A stretch of DNA of 64,000 nt, from contig CM055874.1 of the NCBI GenBank assembly GCA_029582165.1, positions 2,554,114-2,618,113 of the forward strand, written 5' to 3'. The position numbers were made by a program, and so were the translations under genes. The stretch comes from Portulaca oleracea. Taxonomy: Eukaryota; Streptophyta; Magnoliopsida; Caryophyllales; Portulacaceae. Every line of letters begins with the position of its first letter. The stretch's first letter is position 1. This document shows positions 45,216-56,078 of the stretch, piece after piece. The notes under the pieces were generated by a model, which saw only the letters and a program-made list of their open reading frames with translations, had not been told where the DNA came from and searched no databases.

Positions 45216-48200
45216 TGCCATTTTAATTAATTTTATTTATGATTATATGATATAGTCTCATGACTCTCATCTTCTAATCATTTTTCAAAAAAATTTTCAA
45301 TCTGTGTGATCGAATATATTGGATGAAGACGATCTTCAAATAGCTATCTATAGCACAGATTATAATTAATTCTCCATTAATGATAAAAATGTAAAGTAAT
45401 TAAAAACAGTTGCAAAGTTATCAAAAAAGTTGGAGTTGAATATAAGTACTGTAAAACCACGGAAAATTTGAAGGTGTTCAACGTTACGTCGTTAGTAATT
45501 AAGTTTGACTCCGTTAATTTTTGAGATTTTATCGGCGTTTATCTTGCTGACACTTGAGATCGTAGGACCGTTGAGAGACTAACAAGGGTATTTTAGTAAT
45601 TTTCTACGTGCATGGAAGTGTGGATACCTTAGTAATTTCATGTGTTAATATTTGATGAGTTATGTGTTTTCCTTTATTTAATTATTTTGCTATTATAAGG
45701 ATTATTATTATTATTATTTTAGAAAATAAAATTTATATATTTTTCCTAGCTATTATCATGCGTCAGAGAAGGTGGGTTGTTTTACAAAAATTATTTTTTT
45801 GTTAATTATGTTTTAGTAGTATATGATATATAGTTATTAAAATCTTAATCCCAAACCCTAATCTCCCTCTCCTCTCCCCTCTCTCTATACTCTCTGCGTA
45901 ACCACCACAGCAGCCATCAACCGGCCAGCCACCACCAACCGTCCGCCCGTAACCGTCGCCGACGACCACACCGGCGACCACCGCAGCAACCACCGTCCTC
46001 CTCTCAATCGTTCTCTCTCTCTTTCTTTCTCTACCTTCAACCTTGCCACTGCTGCCCTCCAATTGCCGCCACAGCCGTCAGACACCACCAGCAGTCACCG
46101 TCGGAGTCATCGGAAACTGCCACACGTGCCTAGATGCGAAAGATCGTGTGCCGCTGCTGCCGTTGACGTCGCTGCTGCTGCTGTAGACGTCACGGCTGCC
46201 TCGAACTCGGACCACCACCGCGATCGCCGGGACGCCCCATCGTTGCCGCTGTCAACCCCGCTCCGTTTGCCCCTTTTCTACCCAGCTCCTCTGCGTACAC
46301 CCTAAACCCATGCCTTATTCTTCTCACGTTCTGCTTTATTATCCTTCTTACTATATTTTCATGATGATGTGATTAGTATTATGTTATGATAATTACTGCT
46401 ATTAATTTTGTTTCATTATGTTGCTTTGGTACGTGATGAAGAGGGAAAAGGGTATGGGTACCAAGTTTGTAAGTTATTTGCATAGCATAATCTTTAATAA
46501 TAGCCAATACATGTGAAATAGTGTTATTGTATATATGTGAGTTATGTTAGAAATTTGTTTATGGTTAATCCATGAAGTTAATTGGAAGTAGTCTACTAAT
46601 TTTATATGTTCATGTCCCTGTTCATAATTTTATTATTATTTTATGATTCTTGAAAGGATTTCTAAATCTTGTTCTCCTCGCAAATTTAATGTGTTTATGT
46701 GAGAATTTGTGTTAGTTTATGTGTAAGTTGACCTTAGGGGTGTTAAGGGAGTGAAGGGGGATGTATCAGACATAAGTGGACTGTTTAGAGGCCTATGTTA
46801 AAGTCTCGGAGTGATTTGATTAGAATAGGGATCGAAAACCCAAAATTAAAACGGGTCAATTTGGACAGAATTTATGAGTCGTACGATATCGGTCACCATT
46901 TATTGTGTCGTTAACTTTTAGCCTTACCATTTGACCGGGGAGTACCTTAGGATTAGCTTTAATAGGAATTTTGCGGATCGGGATTTTGAGGTATATATTC
47001 TGAGTTACGACCCAAATAGCGCACCTAGGTCAGAACTGGACATGTTTTATAGTTGGCTGTTTTTGAAGACCTTATGGTGTGTTTTAGGCCTCGAGATAAA
47101 CATAAGAGTTTTAGTAGACATCCCGAGGTTTCCAGAAAGTCTAAAACCAGACCCATAGGATGTCGGGAAGTCAAGTTATAGTCCGTTCTATGTGCACATT
47201 ACAATCTGTCCAGTTTATTCTTTTGAATTAATGTGTTGTTATGTGTAAATTATTCAAGTGATTGTAATATGGGAGTATTTGTGATATGTGATAGTTAGAT
47301 GATGTGAGATATGTTCAAATATGTTATTACTTGAATGATGGGAACCTTATAGTGTTCCTAGGGTGGGGTGAGGTAGAATGTAGTGAGTACTAACTCGGAG
47401 AGACGTTATTAATTATAGAATTATTCTATTTCTAGGCACGATCTAAACCGCGTCGTTTTAGTGAGCTCAAGTGTGTTTGTAGAAGTAAAGTGAAGTGAAG
47501 TGAAGATTGGCAGGTAATGTCTATGTCCTAAATCTCGCCGGGGTGCGCTTTAATTGTTTTGTTGATTTTTAAGTTATTTTGCGGTTTGCATCTCGAAGGG
47601 ATTTTATGGTGGAAATTGGCTGTCTATTTTGGATGTTGATTATATTCTTCTTAGTTGGTAAAATGTGGACAATCTTTTATGTGGATTTGGAAATGGTTTT
47701 GGAAACTGGGATTGGACTGATTGAGTTGGACAGGATCTGTTATTAACCTGACTAATAATTCAAATGAGACATAAATGCGGGTTCAGGCAACGCCCCATAG
47801 ACCAGGATCTGTTCTTGCAGGGAGGTTGTCAAGAGATCAGGGGATGCCCTGATATGGTTGTGTGTTCGGGCAATGCTCCATAGACCAGGATCTGTTCCTG
47901 CAGGGAGGTTGTCAAGAGATCAGTGATGCCTGATAAGTGCTACTTCCCCGGGGTTAGTTATATGCACGTGTGTGAAATGGATGGTCATCCGTATGTTGAG
48001 ATTGTGATTGATTGAGATTGATATTGAGATTTGATTATGGTGAAGTCTTGGACTTCGAGGGCCAAATAAGCAAGGTCCGCCCGCTTAATAAATTTGAAGG
48101 ACGGTTATGGTTGGTTTGGGAAAGAAAGTTGGTTTCGAAAAGATTTGACTTGTTCACTTCTCCCCCAAAAATGAATTGAAATGAATTTTAAATTGTTTTG

Positions 48201-48836
48201 ACAGTTAGGGGTAGACATTATTGAGTCCTCCTCATGTTTTTAAATGTTTTGTTTTCAGGTGAAGAGTTCTGTGATGGGAATGAGAATTAGCAGTGAGGAC
48301 GTCGAAGCTAGTCTTGAGAATAAGTTTAGTTTATGTTTAGACTTGAAGTTAGTAATGTTTAGTTTTTGTTGTTCTAGAATTTGAAGGTTCTTTTGTTTAT
48401 TAAATTGAACTAATTAATGATTAATTGTTAGTTTTTCCTTTCTTGCCTTGTATTCCTTCGGGGATACGGTAGTAACGCCCAATTAAAAAGAAAAAAAAAA
48501 TGAGACTTTCGCTGTTAATGTTAGTCAACATTTGACTTTGACCGTTAAGTTTAGAATTGAATTTCCAGGGCGTTACAAGTACGATTAGTATTGATTATTT
48601 GAAAATTGGAATTGATCGTGTTGTGTTTTAAATCTACAATTATTTTTATTGTAGGTGTCGTTCAACATTTTATTTATTTATTTGTTTATTTATTTATTTT
48701 ACAAGGGTAAGTTGTGGTAAGAGCATACCTTTGATGATGGTATTGGAGGTATTTTGGTGTGTAAATCTCCTATAGACTCCTTCCAATTCCTAATGAAGGT
48801 TTTAACATTATTGTACATGTCTTAAATGGTTTGAAT
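45216..48836. other. Transposon-like region without a surviving gene
   Basis: 45840-46310 is a C-rich block (CCACCACC, CCGTCGCC, GCTGCTGCTG). It has 60-86 codon frames rich in Arg or Ala on both strands and no domain. 46300-48450 has no coding frame. It reads like the untranslated or LTR part of a large element, with a tandem duplication at 47781. 48470-48580 is bounded by TAACGCCCAATT and TTTCCAGGGCGTTACA, an inverted pair. TGTAACGCCC-type termini are common in plant Ty3/gypsy chromovirus LTRs, so an LTR edge on the minus strand is possible. Nothing stronger can be said from reading. Confidence 0.35.
47781..47947 (+). repeat. 83-bp tandem duplication
   Basis: Two copies of a unit containing CCATAGACCAGGATCTGTTC and TGCAGGGAGGTTGTCAAGAG start at 47781 and 47864. 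They differ at about six positions (GGCAACGCCC / GGCAATGCTC), so the duplication is not recent. The second copy is incomplete at its 3' edge. Confidence 0.85.
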
Positions 48837-49132
48837 TAGAGCTAGCAAAAGTTCGAGTTTAGACAAATCAGAAATCGAATGAAAATTTGATGTCTGATAC
48901 CCAGTTTTTTTGCGTATGTCTGGGTTGAGTTCGGGTCAGAAAAATCGGAGAAACATAAATTCGGATCTAAATCGGATTCGGAAAATCGAAATTTGAAAAC
49001 ATTTATGTTTAAATTTTTGGTCAAATCTATCAATGTCAAAATTCGGTCAAAGGTTCTATATGACCCTACCCGATTTTTTCCAGGTCAGACAAATCCAGGT
49101 TATCGGGTCGAACAAACTTTTGCTAAGCCCTA
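48837..49132. mobile_element. hAT-like MITE, CCCGA-rich family
   Basis: The 296-bp element starts TAGAGCTAGCAAAAGTTCGA and ends TTTTGCTAAGCCCTA, inverted copies with few changes. The 8-bp flanks GTTTGAAT (48829-48836) and ATTCGAAT (49133-49140) match at six positions. Inside are TCGGGTCAGAAAAATCGG and CGGATTCGGAAAATCG. Confidence 0.7.
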
Positions 49133-49149
49133 ATTCGAATATAAGGGTA

Positions 49150-49400
49150 TTTTACCGTTTTTGTCTAAAGACACTCTCACAACATTTCACTAGACATTCT
49201 ATCATATGCTATCTCTAAATCAATGAACACTATATGAAGGTTTTTCCTCTACTCCGTGAATCGCTCCACAAGGCAACGTAAAAGATGATTGGACTCCCTA
49301 GTCGATCTCCCAAGTACGAACCCAAATTGATTTTTAGACACCTCAACATTCTCCCTAAGCCTCTTCTCCATCACCCCTCCCAAATCTTCATCTTTTATTA
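49150..49400 (-). mobile_element. RTE-like LINE reverse transcriptase fragment, antisense
   Basis: On the minus strand the frame reads GGVMEKRLRENVEVSKNQFG, then FVLGRSTRESNHLLRCLVERF, a stop, then KNLHIVFIDLEIAYDRM. This is the QFGFMPGRSTTEAI...HMVFIDLEKAYDRV core of plant RTE-type LINEs (both phrases are shown in parts of up to 20 residues here). Two in-frame stops and a Lys-to-Ile change in the FIDLEKAYD box mark it as dead. It is cut off by the 48837 MITE on one side. Confidence 0.8.
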
Positions 49401-49440
49401 TCACATATTTTCAGTAATTATTTTACTCCTAATAATTAAT

Positions 49441-50016
49441 TGTTAGGAAAGTGTCCTAAAACCACCCAATCTCTTGATCCCACAATTATTTGTTTTCTAA
49501 TTGTATTAGGATATTATTTAGGTTTTCTTATTATAATAGGTTTCCTAATTGTATTAGAATCTAAATCTAATTGGAGTGGGAGTTAAAGTAGGTTTATAGG
49601 GAGTTTTCTCTATAAATAGTGGGTCTTGTTCGCCTTATTTGGTGTGACCAAATTTGGGGCACCCTCTATGGGAGGAGGTGTATTAAGATATTCTGAAATT
49701 TCGTACTCCAAATGGTGAGAGAGTTTTGTTGAGAGTTTTGTTGACTAAGAGCATGTTTCTCTTTCGGGTCGATCTCTTTCGGTGTTTGAGATATTTGTAA
49801 TACTCTCTTTGTTGGATCTCGGGAGGAGATCGTTCGTTGTACTATCTATCATAGTGGATTTGTTTGTGCTTGTGCCGCCCGTGATTTTTTCCGATTCGGG
49901 TTTCCACGTTAAAAATCAATGTCCCCTTTGTTCTTGCATTTATTTTTCTCGATATCAAGTAGTCATCTTATTTTCGCTTCCGCTGATCAATTCTGCTCTT
50001 ATTAAAAACCCTAACA
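49441..50016 (+). mobile_element. Ty1-copia solo LTR with intact 5-bp duplication
   Basis: The 576-bp LTR starts TGTTAGGAAAGTGTCC and ends AAAAACCCTAACA (inverted termini TGTTAGG / CCTAACA). It is flanked by TTAAT on both sides (49436-49440 and 50017-50021). A TATA box TATAAATAG (49611-49619) sits in the U3/R position, with a (G)TGTTTGAGATATTTGTAATAC-like stretch downstream. No gag-pol and no second LTR are present. The perfect duplication shows that the two LTRs of one insertion recombined and left this scar. Confidence 0.88.
49611..49619 (+). promoter_or_regulatory. TATA box inside the solo LTR
   Basis: TCTCTATAAATAGTGGG is a textbook TATA context within the LTR. It could still drive read-through transcription towards the PPR gene 1.6 kb downstream; that effect is speculative. 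Confidence 0.5.
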
Positions 50017-50021
50017 TTAAT

Positions 50022-51216
50022 CATTGATTCAACATCGTTTTATTCACCAAAAATTTATCAGATCACTCCCATGTTAGGGATTTGTACCCTTAGCAAGAAC
50101 CTATTATATGATTCCAGCCGTTATGAATTGGGGTGTCTTATCACACAAAAAGGGAAATAGACAAAGGAAAAGTTGAATACAAGGGCTTTAACATGAAAAA
50201 CTTCAAACATGAAAAAAAAAACCACGAACACTATACCATGTTGTGCAAAGAGGATTATTCTCTCAGGTGTACCATGCGCCTATGCACCCAACAAAAGTTT
50301 ATGAACATTGTATTGCAGTTTTATGAACATTTTTTGCGAGAGCTAAGAGCATTGCATGGTGTTTAAAAATATTACATGATCTGTTTTATGAATATTATAT
50401 TATGAATTAACACTGGTAGACTCTCTATTAATTTTTAGATTGAGTGTGGATAGGTGCAGGTTGATGCATGTTGGTGCAGGTAAGTGCAGAGAAGTGTAGG
50501 TACACATTGGCAAATGACTGAAAGACAGGCCTAAAATCTCACACAATTACCTCACACATTGCGAAAAGGGATACCGAAAGTTTTTTGTCACTCGACCAGC
50601 GGGAGAGGAAATGTTCAACTCAAAGAAAGGGTGCCAACAAAGGCTTTAGATGGAGCTTCCGTAGTTGGATCAACCAGGCAAAAGACACTCATCAAACGGG
50701 CTGGACTTTATAAACCACTTTTTGAGGTATGAAGTTGCATCATAATTGAGAGCTGTATCATATTTGATACCCTAATTGATAACCCTGAAATTGACCCAAT
50801 GGGCTGAGAAGGAGAAGAAGAAGGGCCAACTCTATTTTCTATTTACGGGCCTTTTGGAGAGGCTACTGGATCTTGATGTATGGATTAATGTTGGCCTGTA
50901 ATTGTATGTATGTATGTCTGCACACCCAACCCAAACTTAGCACCGCTCGATCAACTTTCAACTCCACCCTTCTGAATCCCTTCCTCCTTTTTCCTTCTTC
51001 ATCGAGACCCAGTTTGGCCGCCGGAGTCACTGCCAATCTCCGGCTTCACCACTCCAAATGCTCGCAAAAACAACGATATGATAATCCCTTCAAACACCCA
51101 TCTTCAGATTATCTTCTTCCGATGAAAATCTTACTCATTTTGAGCTCCTCGTCTTAATCCATGAACTGGGGTCACCGAAATAGATACAACACAAGTGACC
51201 CAGAATTCATCCATCC
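50022..51216. other. Spacer and 5' region of the PPR gene
   Basis: No separate gene is accepted. About 50280-50410 repeats TTTATGAACATT and related words. 50440-50510 repeats GGTGCAGGT(T/A). A 94-codon frame at 50873-51157 precedes the PPR start by 60 bp and is best read as 5' UTR, with possible upstream ORFs. Confidence 0.4.
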
Positions 51217-52875
51217 ATGTTATTTCCATTCAAGGTTCGACCCACCACCAAGCTTTCTGCCATTGCCCACTTACATACCCACAACCCTTTTGTCGGAGGA
51301 TCTCGTTGTAGTGAGGTAATTCATTGTCAAAGCCCTTGCGAACTTTGGTTTGCTAAAGTCGTGCGTACCCTCTTTTGTTTTCAACCCTATTCTTTGGATT
51401 TGCATTCGGATTATCTTGCCCAAGGGGTTACCCCTTTGATTGCGTTTCAAGTTGTTAGATGGTTGGATGATGGGGATGGTCATAATAATGATTTGGCATT
51501 GAGATTCTTTGAGTTTAGTAGGGTTCGTTTGGGTTTGATTCATAGTTTTGGGAGTTATAATCATATGTTGAGGTCACTATGCCAAATGGGTCTTCATGAT
51601 TCTGCTAGTTTGGTTCTTGATTGGATGATGCTTGATGGGCATCAGTTGGATCCTCCACTTTCTGGGTTTTTGGTTGGCTATTTTGCTGAGGCAGGGAAAT
51701 TGGATATTGCCCGGAAATTGCTGGCTCGATTCGAGTGTAGTAGAGAGATGGGAATGAGTCCTTTTGTGTATAATAAGTTTTTGAATACCTTGGTTAGGCA
51801 AAATAAAATAGATGAGGCAGTTAGTTTCTTTAGGGAGTTTATGGCACCAAGTTCTTGCTTAGATACTTGTACTTTCAATATATTGATTCGAGGCCTATGC
51901 AGGTCCCGGCAAGTTGATTCGGCTTTTCGATTTTTCAATGACATGAGCAGTTTTGGTTTGTTTCCTGACATTAAGACCTACAATACCATTATTGATGGGT
52001 TATGTAAGGTTAATGAGGTAGAAAAAGCACGGGAGTTGCTCGAGGAAATTAGGTCAAGAAATGATATTAGACCAGATGTCATAACGTATACGTCGATAAT
52101 ATCTTCTTTATGCAAGCTTGGTAAGATGGAGGAAGCGTGTTCGCTTTTTCGGGGAATGATGAGTGCCGGGATTAGACCTAGTATTGTCACTTTCAATACT
52201 CTCATTGATGGATATAGTAAAGCTGGTGACATGGTTTCTGCGTCGGCTATGTATGAGAAGATGCTAAGTATTGGCTGTTACCCTGATGTCGTTACCTTCA
52301 CTAGTCGTATTAATGGCTATTGTCGAATTGGGTCAGTGGATGAGGCTTTAGGACTGTTGCAGGAGATGGTTCAGCGGAACTTGTCTCCAAATGAGTACAC
52401 ATTTTCTATTCTTATTAATGCTTTATGCAAAGTGAATAGGTTGGAGGAGGCTTGTAACTTTTTGGAGAAGTTGAAGTTGATGAAGATTACTCCTCGGCCT
52501 TTCATGTACAACCCTATCATTGACGGGCTCTGCAAGTCCGGAAATGTGGACAAGGCGAATGTAATACTGTCAGAAATGAAGGAGAGGGGAAGTAAACCTG
52601 ATAAATATACGTTCACGATACTCATAATTGGGCACTGTATGAAGGGAAGAATGCTTGAGGCAATTAGCATTTTTAACAAGATGCTTGCTGCTAAGTGCAC
52701 CCCTGATGAGTTTGCCATAAATTCACTGGTATCATGCCTCGTGAAGGCAGGAATGACAAGTGAAGCCTTGAAGATAGAGAGGCACATTGCATTGGAGAAG
52801 GTGGAACTGGATTCCCCGTCTACCAGAAGAAGCATCCCAGCCGGCTCAAATATGAGTGTTCGGGTGGCTGCTTAA
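51217..52875 (+). CDS. P-class pentatricopeptide repeat protein (organellar RNA binding)
   Basis: This intronless gene has 552 codons. The basic, Thr/His-containing N-terminus suggests mitochondrial or plastid targeting. From about residue 180 on there are ten consecutive 35-residue PPR motifs, each with the TYNxLIxGLCKxGxxxEA pattern. Examples are TFNILIRGLCRSRQVDSA, TYNTIIDGLCKVNEVEKA, TYTSIISSLCKLGKMEEA, TFNTLIDGYSKAGDMVSA and TFTILIIGHCMKGRMLEA. One or two weaker motifs lie before them. There is no E, DYW or SMR tail, so it is P-class. Such proteins bind one organelle RNA and stabilise, process or activate it. The repeat arrangement and length resemble Arabidopsis At2g06000, an identification from memory. 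The RNA target cannot be told by eye. No frameshift is seen, so the gene is intact. Confidence 0.9.
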   Translation: MLFPFKVRPTTKLSAIAHLHTHNPFVGGSRCSEVIHCQSPCELWFAKVVRTLFCFQPYSLDLHSDYLAQGVTPLIAFQVVRWLDDGDGHNNDLALRFFEFSRVRLGLIHSFGSYNHMLRSLCQMGLHDSASLVLDWMMLDGHQLDPPLSGFLVGYFAEAGKLDIARKLLARFECSREMGMSPFVYNKFLNTLVRQNKIDEAVSFFREFMAPSSCLDTCTFNILIRGLCRSRQVDSAFRFFNDMSSFGLFPDIKTYNTIIDGLCKVNEVEKARELLEEIRSRNDIRPDVITYTSIISSLCKLGKMEEACSLFRGMMSAGIRPSIVTFNTLIDGYSKAGDMVSASAMYEKMLSIGCYPDVVTFTSRINGYCRIGSVDEALGLLQEMVQRNLSPNEYTFSILINALCKVNRLEEACNFLEKLKLMKITPRPFMYNPIIDGLCKSGNVDKANVILSEMKERGSKPDKYTFTILIIGHCMKGRMLEAISIFNKMLAAKCTPDEFAINSLVSCLVKAGMTSEALKIERHIALEKVELDSPSTRRSIPAGSNMSVRVAA

Positions 52876-55800
52876 GCAGAAGATCTGTGCATTGCGTTAT
52901 GAACCTGGCATTTGAATTGCACTTGCACAAAAAGTTGTGTTGCTGAATGAGGTCCTAAATAGACTAATCAGTGTTGAGCATCCTGGATTTCAAGGGTGTT
53001 CACCATTTCCAATGGATCATGTGCTGCTTTTGCAGGCCTTTCATTCGGCTTATGAAGAGAAATCATTCATTTCAAGGTCCCTTATTCTTGGTTTAACTTG
53101 ATTGATCTACTTTGGATGATAAGGTAAGGCATATATCGGCTTCTGCTCGTAAATATTTGAAAGGGCTTAGATGGTTTTTGTTTTGTTTAAAGTATGTTTT
53201 CTTTTGAATATGTGCCAGAGCCAATCACTCAGAGCTGTGCTTTTGCATATTTTTTGTTCAAATTCTCCAACAATGTACGTTGCTGCTGTCAACATCATCT
53301 CCACGAGCAATATGAATATAAGGTCAGTTTCAGTCTTTCAGACAACATTACTACCTTTATATTTTAAAATGCGACACTTTACATCTTTAGTTATGCAAGT
53401 AACGTAGCTGAAGTATGCTCACGAGAAAACCCAAACAGGGTTTAATAGTCTATTGGGTAGTGGAGCGTGGTTCTCTAAATTTCCTGGGTTGTAAGGCTAA
53501 ATGATACCATTTTGATGAGGCGTGCTTGAATTAGGGGTACTATCTGAATGCTATGCTTTACCACCAGCGGTAGAGACAGACTTGGGTTTGAAGCGTTCCG
53601 GCTATGTTGGCAACAAAGTTAAACTTCCCCCTTTTTATGCGCCAGCTTATGAAAATGGAAGAACAGCCATTGTTGTAGAGATGACTTACAGGATATACTC
53701 ATTTTCTGATATGATCAAGCATAATAGTCTTCTACCGATTTCCTTAAATATAAGTTTGCTTAATTCAACATTTTTTGAAACTAAAGAACTTGATGTTTGC
53801 CTACTTTTCCTTCTAAGATAAATTTTTTTAAAAGAAGCCCTTCAGCCCTTTCCCTTCTTGTTTTGTGTATACTGTGTGAGTGTGAAATCAATGAGGCAAC
53901 AAAGCCATCAAGATTTCATATAAAGACTCATTTATGCTCAGAGATGACGGTGAAGTGTAGGCCCCAATATTATACAATTAGTAGTCATTCATGAGTGATA
54001 GCCTCCTGAAAACAGGTTGTGTATGAGTATGAATTGATTGTTTGGTGACTAAGTTACCCATTAATCTCAATTAATATTCTTGTGTCCCTTCAATGTGTGT
54101 ATTTTGCAACTTGCAAGTCCTGAAATAATGTCTTAGTGTGATTTTAGTATGAATTGATTGTTTGGTGACTAGGTTACCCATTAATCTCAAGTAACATTCT
54201 GCTTTAAGAATATTGTATGATGTGGTTGGTGGTATAGTTGGCCAAGCCTCTTTCTAGAATGCACTTGGTGAATCAAACAGATTGCCCTCCTCCTTCCCTC
54301 TAAACCGACCCCGCCCCTTTATCAATTCAACCACACTCATAGGGGGGTCGGGTCGCGGCCATAGAGGGAGATAATGGTCATCTCCATTGCCATGTTTGGT
54401 TGGTGAGAAGGAGGGATGGTGCACAAGAATTATGTGGTCGATAAGGTTTTATTTTCAGCTGTGCTCAATGCGGTGAGAATTGGGAAGTAATTTCTATGCT
54501 TTGGGAAAAAAGGCAGAGAAGAGACAGTGATTGCTATCTGTGGTGTGAGATATCTTAAATGATGTTAGTTTATGGCTCACTTTAACCTCTGAGCTAAGAA
54601 GATCAACAACTATTGAGAAAAACCCTAAAAAGATCCAAGTTTAACTAATTTTTTAACAAAGGGCCATGTTATATGGGTGCCCGTGTTATGGATTATCTAT
54701 GGGTTGCCCGTGTTATATGGGTGCCTTAATCTATAACCAAAACTCTAAAAGCTGTCAAAAAGCTTCCTTAATGGTGGCAAACTGAGTCTATGGGTGCCCA
54801 TGGTATAGACTATCTATAGTTTATGTCTGAGGATCGAATACACTCTTTTCAACTGCTAATTGTAGCCAAAGCTCACGATTTACTGTCTTTGTCCTCTGTT
54901 GTCAGCTTTGACAGAGAGAAGACAAGGTTGCCAACCGGGCAGCAAATGGAGCTGTTTTGATCAATTTGAGCTGGCGTTGTGAATGTTGCTGACATGTATG
55001 TTCGTCAAATGGAGCATCGTCTTTTGATTACCATACCAAACTGATGCATACAAAGTCCTGCCTAACAACAACATAGGGTGTAATTGTGTAAATTGTAGAG
55101 GCCATGGTTGTATTTGTCGCCATGATATGATCTTTATTTTGAGGGTTCAGACTCAGGGTCATGTTAATGATGCATAGCTGATGCCAATAAATTGATTCCT
55201 CTGTTTTACCCCATTGTATGTATCTGCCTTGCATTTGGTGTACAGAATTTTGCATTCAAACTCGAAAGGTTATTCTTTCTTTATGAGGGAGGGGTCTCTC
55301 GACTCTCATGCCTCAATAAGATTCTAGATGATGAATTGTTGGATTCTCTGCTCATGGTTATAAAATACGTCCCTATTCTTTCACAGTCTAAAATCACCCC
55401 CACTTCAATTTTTATCACTATTTACTTAATTTTACTTTTTCTACCTAAATATGTCCACATGTATCTAAACTTTCTTGCTTTTAAAAGATCCCAATACTTA
55501 TTTTTAAATATTTCACGGCAGTTTCTACAATTTTACCATACCGCATTATTTCTGCATTATAGCAACCGCATAAAAACTATGAATAGAGTTCAAAAAATTA
55601 TGAATGACGGATGATGTCGAAATGATTTCATTCCAAAAATTTGTAACACTATTACACCTAGCCTTAAACTTTATTAAACCACACATGCAAACATGTGAGG
55701 GAATGAGAGTTTCTCATTATAAACATCCTAATCAGGAATCACTATATTTGAAAAAATAAAAATAAAAATCGAGCAGTTTGTGTTGAGTTGTAATTGTTTG

Positions 55801-56078
55801 AATTCATATGGTTTTGGTCAATTTGCTTAAGGAAATAAAAAATAAATAACTACTTTTGATATTTGATTTTCATTTCTTTGTAAACCTTGAGATGCCATTA
55901 GGCGTATGAAAATGAAAGCTACTGGAACATCTAGAAAGTTCGTTTCCTTCATTGCTTGCATCTGTTTTAATTCCTCCCTCTCATTCTCCCATTCCTGCCA
56001 AACAATTGCAGAAAGTTAAACAAAGCGAAATTCAAAGATCAGATTATTCGTGCTTCGATCGCTTCCAAATCGTCTGCA
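52876..56078. other. PPR 3' flank and gene-poor spacer
   Basis: About 52876-53450 is probably PPR 3' UTR. A 99-codon frame at 53522-53821 (VETDLGLKRSGYVGNKVKLP) has some protein-like character but no family I can name and no supporting splice structure. 54340-54360 is a short GC-rich patch (GGGGGGTCGGGTCGCGGCC). 54665-54830 repeats TATGGGTGCCCGTGTTAT three times. 55369-55592 is a Tourist-like fragment (CCCTATTCTTTCACAG ... CCGCATAAAAACTATGAATAG). Confidence 0.4.
54025..54205. repeat. Direct repeat of about 60 bp, period 120
   Basis: AGTATGAATTGATTGTTTGG, then TGACTA(A/G)GTTACCCATTAAT and CTCAA, occur at 54027 and 54147, exactly 120 bp apart with only a few changes. Confidence 0.85.

Noticed and set aside
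45802..46305. Arg/Glu-rich minus-strand and Ala/Val-rich plus-strand frames
   Set aside because: They mirror each other across a CCACC/GCTGCTG-rich block, have no homology I recognise, and sit in transposon-like DNA.
50873..51157. 94-codon frame just before the PPR gene
   Set aside because: Different frame from the PPR protein, low-complexity Ser/Pro/Leu content; best seen as 5' leader.
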